DNA of 6,766 nt, from the NCBI GenBank assembly GCA_017466965.1, contig JAFTTD010000078.1, forward strand, positions 1 through 6,766, in the 5' to 3' direction. A program made the position numbers and the translations under genes. The DNA is from Bacteroidaceae bacterium (GTDB lineage: Bacteria > Bacteroidota > Bacteroidia > Bacteroidales > Bacteroidaceae). Below, one piece after another: positions 1-5,058 of the stretch; positions within the stretch are counted from its first letter, which is position 1; every line of letters starts with the position of its first letter. The notes beneath the pieces were generated by a model. It saw only the letters and a program-made list of their open reading frames with translations. It made no database searches and had not been told where the DNA came from.

Positions 1-2
1 AA

Positions 3-236
3 CTCACAAGCGGACATATACACAACCTTAAACAAGGCATCAACGCCGCCGACATTCTTTCATTGCACAAGTCGCTCATACGAATAAGCTCAAACTGCAT
101 CATCAACTCCCAATATCTCTCAGCGATAGAGAACAACTCGCTCCATTGCAAACTCTGCCCACCATTCAACGACATAACTCTGGCAGCAAGCAGAAGATAC
201 TTCAGCAAACTGAAAGAATCATTCGAGGTGATTTAA
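3..236 (+). CDS. LytTR-type DNA-binding domain, C-terminal end of a regulator (5' truncated)
   Basis: An uninterrupted frame enters from the left edge and ends at TAA 234-236, giving the last 77 residues of a protein. The pattern fits the C-terminal half of a LytTR domain: the segment LIRISSNCIINSQYL (visible residues 25-39) matches the usual 'F-I-R-I-x-R-S-x-I-V-N-x-x-Y-I' core. It is followed by a beta-hairpin segment and then AASRRYFSKLKESF (61-74), the 'i-x-x-S-R-x-Y-x-x-x-L-K-x-x-L' ending. LytTR domains bind DNA and usually sit behind a response-regulator receiver domain or membrane segments, but the N-terminal part is outside the window, so the full architecture is unknown. The conserved Arg of 'RSY' is replaced (SSNC), which is common in divergent Bacteroidota members. 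The next gene starts 117 bp downstream on the same strand, so this regulator could act on it. That link is only positional. Confidence 0.75.
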   Translation, partial: LTSGHIHNLKQGINAADILSLHKSLIRISSNCIINSQYLSAIENNSLHCKLCPPFNDITLAASRRYFSKLKESFEVI

Positions 237-269
237 GAGGAAGGAGATAAGCCATTCACCAACATAAAA

Positions 270-301
270 TTTGGATATAATCAGCATATTGCCTATTTTT
301 G
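270..301 (+). promoter_or_regulatory. Bacteroides-type promoter for the multidomain glycosidase gene
   Basis: TTTG at 270-273, a 20-bp spacer, then TATTTTTG at 294-301. This matches the Bacteroidota housekeeping sigma consensus TTTG-N19-21-TAnnTTTG exactly. Transcription would start a few bases downstream, around 305-311, giving a leader of about 45 nt before ATG 354. The spacer contains the left arm of the 279-326 inverted repeat and the -7 box lies in its loop, so promoter and hairpin share the same DNA. Confidence 0.7.
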
Positions 302-330
302 TGAACGAAAGGGCAATATGCTGATTTTTT
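279..330 (+). terminator. Rho-independent terminator-type hairpin after the LytTR gene
   Basis: A perfect 15-bp inverted repeat: AATCAGCATATTGCC (279-293) and GGCAATATGCTGATT (312-326), with an 18-nt loop and a T-tract running to 330. It lies 42 bp after the LytTR stop codon and fits an intrinsic terminator for that transcript. Because the loop holds a -7 promoter box and the right arm falls in the predicted 5' leader of the next gene, the repeat could also serve as an operator. Confidence 0.75.
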
Positions 331-353
331 CATAAACAAAAAACACGATTATC

Positions 354-3041
354 ATGAGAACCATAAACCTTAAACATTTAATGACGGCACTGGCAACAAT
401 AGCCACTGCACCAGTTTTAGCGCAGGAAGAACAGCCTGTTCCAACAGCAAGCGACTACATGGTAGCACCTGCAAAAACAGACGGCCACCTTATCTTCTCC
501 ACAACAGACGAAGGAAAGAAGCTCCCTATCGTATGGGGACTCGACACTGCCTGGCCAAGCCAGGACAACATGCCGCGCGGAGTGGCGTTCATCGGCAAAG
601 ACTGCCTCGGAACAGCAAGAGCCTCATTCCAGCCTAACGACTTGGTTGACGAGAACGGCGAACTTTCAACAAGACAGAAACGTGCGCTCAACAACCGACT
701 TAACATCATCAAAACATCGGGAGTGAAGGACATTGTGCTCAACTGCGACCACGAAGTGTTAGATGCAAACAACTACTACGGCAAGCCTGCAGAATGGGCA
801 CGACTGATAGAAGCAACAGTGAAATACTGCCAAAGCAAAGGCTACAATGTGGTGACAGTATCTCCGTTCAACGAACCAGACTATGCTTCATGGGGCGAGG
901 GAAGCTTGCAGGATTTCTATAACATCGCAAAGATTCTGAAATCAAACCCACTGTTCGACAACATACGCATCAGCGGAGGAAACACGCTCAACTGCGACGA
1001 GGCACTCCGATGGTACAACGGACTGAAAGAATATCTTGATGAAGGAAACACCCATCAGCTTGCAGGTTCGTTCGACAACTATGCAAAATTCTTCACACAA
1101 GTGCGCGCTGACGGTAAATATGCTTCAGCCGACGAGCTGCACAACGTAATGGAAGCCATCGTCGGAGTGGAATACGGAATGCAGACAGGTATATGGTGGG
1201 GATATGACGGACTCGCCAGAGGCGAATTCTGCAGAGCGAGCTTCGGTGAACGCCTGGCATACGCAGAAGACCGTCCGCACTGGACTGCAGCAGCAGTATA
1301 TCGTTCTCCGGAAGGAAAAGTTCAGGCCTTCGGAGGAACATCCGAACGACAGGCAAACAATTCGAGCTACCGCTTCTCAGTCAAAGACCGTGAAGTCTAT
1401 TTCGACGGCTATGGTCCACAGCGCGATTACATAATGGAACTGCCGGGAGGAACAGGCTATCAGCAAGGCCAGACAAATGCAGAGCGCGTTGTCAACATCA
1501 CATGGGGCGAAGACGTTCAGCCCGCTCCTATCAACGGACGATATATAATAATGAACAAGAACAGCCAGAAGGTCATATCTGTTCAAGGAGGAGGAACTGC
1601 CGACGCCACCAACATCTGCCAGAATTCCGACAAAGGACATAACTACCAGCAGTGGGACATCAAGCCGGTCAGCAACCGAATCGGAGGCGACTTCAGCTAC
1701 TACGGCATCACTTGTGCCCGCGACGGCAAATATCTTGACATTCTGAATTGGGGCACAAACTCCGGCGCGAACATCATCCTCTACGGAGGCGGTTTCGGGG
1801 CCAACGAGCAATGGTACTTCCAATATGCCGGCAACGGCGACTACTACATCCGCAGCCGCCACAGCAACATGTGCCTCGAAGTAGCGAGCGGAAGCAAAAC
1901 TGAAAATGCAAACGTGATGCAAGCATCGTTCAACGGCGAGGACAAGCAGAAGTGGCGCATCATACCTGTAGGAGCAGCCTGCGAACTTAATGCACCGGCA
2001 GCGCCTCAGCAGCTTACAGCAACACCTCAGACAGCATCAGTACTGTTGTCATGGAACGAGAACACAGAAGAAGACCTTGCAGGATACATGGTGCTCAGAG
2101 CAGAAGCAACAGAGACTGCAGAGGCAGAATGGAACACTATCGGAAGAAAAATTCAGGGCACAACATTCATTGACAACACAGCAAGAGCTGGCAGCAAGTA
2201 TCTCTACAAGATAAAGGCAATAGACATGTCCGACAACATATCTGAAGCATCAGGCATCATAGAAGGCAGCACTTCAGACGAAAAAGGCATCATTGCGCAC
2301 TACGAATTCGAACAGAACACTAAAGACTTGTCTGAAAACCATGCCAACGCCTCCACATGCGGCAAAGTTTCATTTGTGGCAGGACAATCAGGAGAACGCT
2401 GCATCAGTCTTGACGGTTCTACAGAATACATACAGATGCCATACGCTGTTGCCCACAACGACGAACTTACCATCTCATCATGGGTGAAATGGCGCGGAGG
2501 AAGCAAACTGCAGCATATATTCGACTTCGGCAACGGAACAGACCGGTATATGTACCTCACTCCAAATTCAGGAACAACAATGCGATTCGCCATCAATAAC
2601 GGAGAGGAAGAGCAGACACTCGACTGCACCCGACTGGGAACATACAAATGGGTACACATAGCCTTGACCATCGGCAGCGACGAAGTATGCATATATGTAA
2701 ACGGAGAAAAAGCCGCTTCCACAAGCGAGATAACAATAAAGCCATCAGACCCCTCTCCTTCATTCTGCTACTTAGGCAAAAGCCAGTCGAGCACAGACCC
2801 AATGTACAAAGGATATATTGATGACTTCAGAATATACAACTACGCTCTTAGCGCAGATGCCATCAAGACAATGTATGATGAAGCAACAGCAATAAGCGAC
2901 ATTCAAGCAGAATCAGAAATAATCTCTACAGAGTATTTCTCACCAAGCGGAATGAAACTGTCACAGCCACAGAACGGCATAAACATCATACGCATCCGCA
3001 AAGCCAACGGAACAACGGAAACAAAGAAAATCATCTGGTAA
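354..3041 (+). CDS. Secreted multidomain glycoside hydrolase (GH30-like/clan GH-A barrel, ricin lectin, FN3, LamG-like)
   Basis: An 895-residue protein starting with a signal peptide (basic start, hydrophobic core, likely cleavage after VLA at residue 23). Residues about 40-300 look like a clan GH-A TIM barrel. SPFNEPDY places a probable acid/base at E174, and ELHNVMEA at the expected later strand places a candidate nucleophile at E267, followed by GIWWGYDG. Residues about 305-390 look like the beta-sandwich that accompanies GH30-type barrels. Residues about 395-538 form a ricin-type beta-trefoil with three QxW-like repeats (QQW 432-434, EQW 485-487, QKW 532-534). Residues 548-640 resemble FN3. 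Residues 646-835 resemble a LamG/concanavalin-like domain, ending GYIDDFRIYNYALS. The last 45 residues (EYFSPSG, QPQNGINIIRI, TKKIIW) resemble a T9SS type A sorting tail, so export to the cell surface or medium is likely. It probably cleaves a plant polysaccharide such as a galactan, but the substrate and exact CAZy family are not decided by this reading. The start is supported by the signal peptide and an A-rich leader. Confidence 0.85.
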   Translation: MRTINLKHLMTALATIATAPVLAQEEQPVPTASDYMVAPAKTDGHLIFSTTDEGKKLPIVWGLDTAWPSQDNMPRGVAFIGKDCLGTARASFQPNDLVDENGELSTRQKRALNNRLNIIKTSGVKDIVLNCDHEVLDANNYYGKPAEWARLIEATVKYCQSKGYNVVTVSPFNEPDYASWGEGSLQDFYNIAKILKSNPLFDNIRISGGNTLNCDEALRWYNGLKEYLDEGNTHQLAGSFDNYAKFFTQVRADGKYASADELHNVMEAIVGVEYGMQTGIWWGYDGLARGEFCRASFGERLAYAEDRPHWTAAAVYRSPEGKVQAFGGTSERQANNSSYRFSVKDREVYFDGYGPQRDYIMELPGGTGYQQGQTNAERVVNITWGEDVQPAPINGRYIIMNKNSQKVISVQGGGTADATNICQNSDKGHNYQQWDIKPVSNRIGGDFSYYGITCARDGKYLDILNWGTNSGANIILYGGGFGANEQWYFQYAGNGDYYIRSRHSNMCLEVASGSKTENANVMQASFNGEDKQKWRIIPVGAACELNAPAAPQQLTATPQTASVLLSWNENTEEDLAGYMVLRAEATETAEAEWNTIGRKIQGTTFIDNTARAGSKYLYKIKAIDMSDNISEASGIIEGSTSDEKGIIAHYEFEQNTKDLSENHANASTCGKVSFVAGQSGERCISLDGSTEYIQMPYAVAHNDELTISSWVKWRGGSKLQHIFDFGNGTDRYMYLTPNSGTTMRFAINNGEEEQTLDCTRLGTYKWVHIALTIGSDEVCIYVNGEKAASTSEITIKPSDPSPSFCYLGKSQSSTDPMYKGYIDDFRIYNYALSADAIKTMYDEATAISDIQAESEIISTEYFSPSGMKLSQPQNGINIIRIRKANGTTETKKIIW

Positions 3042-3058
3042 TTACTATTATCAGGAAG

Positions 3059-3114
3059 GGCTATAGGATTTTTATATCTGCTATAGGAACTACAGGAGCC
3101 ATAGGCGTAAAGAA
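3059..3114 (+). repeat. Short degenerate 9-bp tandem repeat after the glycosidase gene
   Basis: Units in 9-bp register: GGCTATAGG (3059), an 11-bp interruption, then TGCTATAGG (3079), AACTACAGG (3088), AGCCATAGG (3097) and CGTAAAGAA (3106). The consensus is about RRCTATAGG. It begins 17 bp after the stop codon, is non-coding, and has the same consensus and orientation as the array at 6162-6242. Confidence 0.65.
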
Positions 3115-3193
3115 CAAAGCAAAAACCTGTCAGTTCAAACATTAATAAAGGTTGATATAAACGAGATAGTATCGTAAAAAAGGATATAAAGCG

Positions 3194-3201
3194 TACATTT
3201 G
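3194..3201 (+). promoter_or_regulatory. Bacteroides-type -7 promoter box (orphan)
   Basis: TACATTTG, followed by CAC, matches the TAnnTTTG -7 consensus. No good TTTG is present about 20 bp upstream, so the match is one-sided. Transcription would start near 3205-3211 and run straight into the hairpin at 3213-3248. No gene follows until 3780. Confidence 0.45.
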
Positions 3202-3212
3202 CACAAAATTAG

Positions 3213-3248
3213 GTATCCACCTCTGCGCAGGAGGTGGACACTTTTTTT
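3213..3248 (+). terminator. Rho-independent terminator
   Basis: An 8-bp perfect stem, TCCACCTC (3216-3223) with GAGGTGGA (3231-3238), extended by two further pairs (3213-3214 with 3240-3241) past one mismatch. The loop is 7 nt and seven T residues follow (3242-3248). It is 172 bp after the glycosidase stop codon and may end that transcript. It is also only 11 bp behind a -7 box, so it could act as an attenuator or end a very short RNA. Confidence 0.75.
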
Positions 3249-3317
3249 GTTGCAATCAGCTGTTTCTCAATCCTTTACTGCGTCTGTCCACCTTACTCTT
3301 CTTTTCCGTTACAGAAG

Positions 3318-3427
3318 CACTGTTTCGGAACAAAAAAATCAGTGCGCCGGAGTTTCAGAAGCAGTGCGCCGGAGATTTATTTCCAGTGCGCTGCAACTGA
3401 AACTCCAGCGCAGAGATTTTAGAAGGA
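3318..3427. repeat. Five-unit degenerate 22-bp tandem array, REP-like
   Basis: Unit starts fall exactly 22 bp apart at 3318, 3340, 3362, 3384 and 3406. The two central units share the perfect 13-mer CAGTGCGCCGGAG (3340-3352 and 3362-3374). The unit at 3384 starts CAGTGCGCTG, 3406 starts CAGCGC, and 3318 is a weak copy (CACTGTTTCGGA). A separate echo, CAGAAGCA-N-TG, recurs at 3312 and 3356, 44 bp apart. The array overlaps an extended palindrome (3335-3420). It resembles the palindromic intergenic repeats of bacterial genomes (REP/BIME class), but I do not recognise a named family. Confidence 0.65.
3335..3420. other. 86-nt extended imperfect hairpin element
   Basis: The sequence is symmetric about 3377.5. 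From the outside in: AAAATC (3335-3340) with GATTTT (3415-3420); an AG/GA internal loop; a 16-bp stem with one mismatch (3343-3358 with 3397-3412, TGCGCCGGAGTTTCAG against CTGAAACTCCAGCGCA); an AA/AA internal loop; a 9-bp stem with two G-U pairs (3361-3369 with 3386-3394); one mismatch; a 5-bp stem (3371-3375 with 3380-3384); and loop TTTA. The plus-strand copy is followed by a weak T stretch within its own arm. The minus-strand copy is followed by a run of seven T, so it could terminate minus-strand RNA. Function is unknown. It could be a REP-like element, a structured RNA, a terminator or a protein-binding site. Confidence 0.6.
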
Positions 3428-3564
3428 TGAAGGTATATAGGTAGCCTAGGTTGGCAGAATAAACATTTACAGCATGGTAAAGATAAAAGTTTTTTTGTTT
3501 TCCCCTTTACATTATCGCCTCTTAAAAATAAGCAGCAATATGCATTTCACTAAAAATAAAATCC
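3421..3564. other. AT-rich non-coding spacer without a recognised feature
   Basis: This stretch between the palindromic array and the promoter at 3565 contains no convincing reading frame. It holds a run of seven T near 3490-3496 and a loose TTTAC/GTAAA dyad (3466-3470 with 3477-3481), too weak to call a terminator. It may contain regulator sites for the GH43 promoter, but none can be defined. Confidence 0.4.
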
Positions 3565-3572
3565 TATCTTTG
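3565..3572 (+). promoter_or_regulatory. Promoter -7 box for the GH43 gene
   Basis: TATCTTTG followed by CAC matches TAnnTTTG exactly and sits in a typical context (AAAATCC before it). The -33 region is poor (TATG at 3539-3542, 22 bp away), which may mean an activator is needed. Transcription would start near 3576-3582, leaving a leader of about 200 nt that is almost entirely the G-rich 9-bp repeat tract. Confidence 0.65.
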
Positions 3573-3585
3573 CACGTAAGATTGG

Positions 3586-3729
3586 GAGTGAAGGGAGTTT
3601 GAGGACGAGAAGGGCTTTTGAGGCTAAGAAGGGATGAAAAAGGGGTAAAGGGGCGAAAAGGGCTAAAAGACAAAAGACTGAAGGGCTAAAAGGGCATTAA
3701 GGGCCAAAAGGGCGAAAAAGGGGATTAGG
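3586..3729 (+). repeat. G-rich degenerate 9-bp repeat tract in the GH43 leader
   Basis: About 16 units of roughly 9 bp, purine-rich, with some register slips. The best copies are GGCTAAGAA (3622), GGCTAAAAG (3661 and 3684), GGCATTAAG (3693) and GGCCAAAAG (3702). The consensus, about GGCTAAAAG, resembles the RRCTATAGR units at 3059-3114 and 6162-6242. Stop codons occur in it and no convincing gene start is present, so it is treated as non-coding 5' leader of the GH43 gene. Confidence 0.65.
3683..3723 (+). promoter_or_regulatory. Potential G-quadruplex in the GH43 mRNA leader
   Basis: GGG runs at 3683, 3692, 3701 and 3710 are separated by loops of exactly 6 nt, and GGGG follows at 3720 after 7 nt. 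This satisfies the G3+N1-7 rule with a spare G-run. It lies on the coding strand, about 60 nt before ATG 3780, so it could form in the mRNA and affect translation. Folding is not shown; the loops are long and A-rich. Confidence 0.4.
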
Positions 3730-3779
3730 CTCACAATCTTAATAGAAAACGAGAATTGACAAACTAAAATTAAAATACA

Positions 3780-5003
3780 ATGGAAATTAAAAACATTTTC
3801 AAGGCTTTGACTATTTGTGCAGCCTTCGCCGCAGCGCCAAACGTTTCGGCTCAACAGACAGGCGATTCGCCTTATTCAAGTTATTTGTTCGCTTTCTTTT
3901 CGAACAACAGTCCTAACGGCGAACAGATAAGATATGCTCTCAGCGACAATGGTTTTGACTACAAGTCATTGAACTATGGGCGTCCTGTGGTAAGTTCTGA
4001 CACTATCGCTCTGAAGAAGAGCATCAGAGACCCTCACATTATTCGCGCTGAAGACGGAAAGACTTTCTACATGGTGCTGACAGACATGCGTTCTGACAAC
4101 GGATGGCAAAGCAACGACGGTCTCATCCTCATGAAATCAACGGACTTGCTCCACTGGCAACATACAGCTATTGACTTCCCTACCCGATTCCCTAATCTGC
4201 AGGGATTTGACAGACAGAATCTGCATGCCGTTTGGGCTCCTCAGACTATTTGGGACCCAGTGGAGAAGAAATACATGATATATTACTCCATAGGCCGCCA
4301 CGACTGGGAATATCCTACAGAGGATCCGAACTTCAACCAGCCATACTTTAAGATTTTCTACTCGTATGCTAATGAGGACTTCACAGACATCACTGAACCT
4401 AAGCTGTTATTTGATTTCGGAACTGCTGCCATCGACGGTGACATTGTATATGACAAGAAAAACGGAGAATATGTATTGTTCTTCAAGGATGAGGGCCGCT
4501 CTGTTATCAACAAGAATGGCAACTTCAGAACCCGCCAGGGAGTGATGAGAGCCACAAGCAAGAAATTGACAGGACCTTACACTGTGGAATACAGACACAT
4601 ACACAAACCTGGACAGTTCCCTGTGGAGGGCTCAAGCGTATTCCCTCTTATCAACAGCGACAAATTCATCCTGATGTACGACTGCTACGCAAACGGTTTC
4701 TATCAGTTCTGCGAAGGCGACCTCAAGAATTTCACATACGTAAAGGATACTCGCACACGCGGCACATTCACTCCGCGCCACGGCAGTGTGGTCCACATCA
4801 CTGCGGCTGAGCGCGAAAGACTTGAAGCATGGTCAGACTTGAACATCGCTATAGATAAGATGATGAGCATCCCTGTAACTCACATCAGCAACGAACAGAT
4901 TGAGGCTCGCAAGGCTTTGGCTGAAAAGGCCCGCAAGACTTTAGCTACAGAAAGCACTGCAAAGAAATTCCGCGCAATGCAGAAGAAAGTGGAGAAATTT
5001 TAA
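3780..5003 (+). CDS. Secreted GH43-type glycosidase (arabinofuranosidase-like)
   Basis: A 407-residue protein with a signal peptide (likely cleavage after VSA, residue 24). There is no lipobox cysteine and no sorting tail, so a soluble periplasmic enzyme is likely. The GH43 five-bladed propeller signature is clear: RDPHI gives the general base D84, AIDGDI gives the pKa-modulating D219, and PVEGSS gives the general acid E283. The TPRHGSVV segment supplies the H334 usually conserved near the active site. WAPQTIWDP (152-160) is a further family hallmark. Family members are inverting exo- or endo-acting enzymes on arabinose-, xylose- or galactose-containing glycans. The N-terminal pattern (YLFAFF, EQIRYALS, KTFYMVLTDM) recalls Bacteroides arabinofuranosidase-like members from memory, possibly subfamily 34, which is not certain. 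Residues about 341-407 form a charged, Lys/Arg/Glu-rich, probably helical tail beyond the propeller. The start fits the signal peptide. Confidence 0.88.
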   Translation: MEIKNIFKALTICAAFAAAPNVSAQQTGDSPYSSYLFAFFSNNSPNGEQIRYALSDNGFDYKSLNYGRPVVSSDTIALKKSIRDPHIIRAEDGKTFYMVLTDMRSDNGWQSNDGLILMKSTDLLHWQHTAIDFPTRFPNLQGFDRQNLHAVWAPQTIWDPVEKKYMIYYSIGRHDWEYPTEDPNFNQPYFKIFYSYANEDFTDITEPKLLFDFGTAAIDGDIVYDKKNGEYVLFFKDEGRSVINKNGNFRTRQGVMRATSKKLTGPYTVEYRHIHKPGQFPVEGSSVFPLINSDKFILMYDCYANGFYQFCEGDLKNFTYVKDTRTRGTFTPRHGSVVHITAAERERLEAWSDLNIAIDKMMSIPVTHISNEQIEARKALAEKARKTLATESTAKKFRAMQKKVEKF

Positions 5004-5008
5004 TTCAG

Positions 5009-5044
5009 GTTTCGCAAGATTAGAACTTGCGAAACATAATTTTT
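5009..5044 (+). terminator. Terminator-type hairpin between GH43 and Smr genes
   Basis: A perfect 10-bp stem, GTTTCGCAAG (5009-5018) with CTTGCGAAAC (5026-5035), with a 7-nt loop and then ATAA and TTTTT (5040-5044). It begins 6 bp after the GH43 stop codon. The T-run is set back from the stem by 4 nt, so termination may be partial. TAATTTTT at 5037-5044 is one base off a -7 box and might help start the Smr transcript, but no -33 partner is seen. Confidence 0.65.
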
Positions 5045-5058
5045 AAGAATACGGAACA

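Noticed and set aside
1377..1922. 181-codon open frame on the minus strand inside the large glycosidase gene
   Set aside because: It lies wholly antisense to the ricin-domain region of a well-supported gene. Its Val/Ala-rich translation with no recognisable motif is a shadow of the GGC/GAC-rich plus-strand codons.
3165..3173. GATAGTATC short palindrome and the GATATAAA direct repeat (3154 and 3183)
   Set aside because: They are short and in AT-rich sequence, so readily expected by chance, with no link to a defined site.
3204..3211. Minus-strand -7 box (TAATTTTG) divergent from the one at 3194
   Set aside because: No -33 element is present on that strand, and there is no minus-strand gene to serve upstream of it.
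3335..3420. MITE (miniature transposon)
   Set aside because: The element is palindromic, but no convincing target-site duplication flanks it and the internal 22-bp periodicity is not typical. It is kept as a REP-like or structured element instead.
3318..3427. CRISPR array
   Set aside because: The units are only 22 bp in total, with a conserved core of 8-13 bp and no unique 30-bp-class spacers. The copies diverge from each other and no cas genes are in view.
3199..3444. 81-codon plus-strand frame in the intergenic region
   Set aside because: It begins at TTG, runs through the terminator at 3213-3248 and the palindromic array, and its translation has no domain-like pattern.
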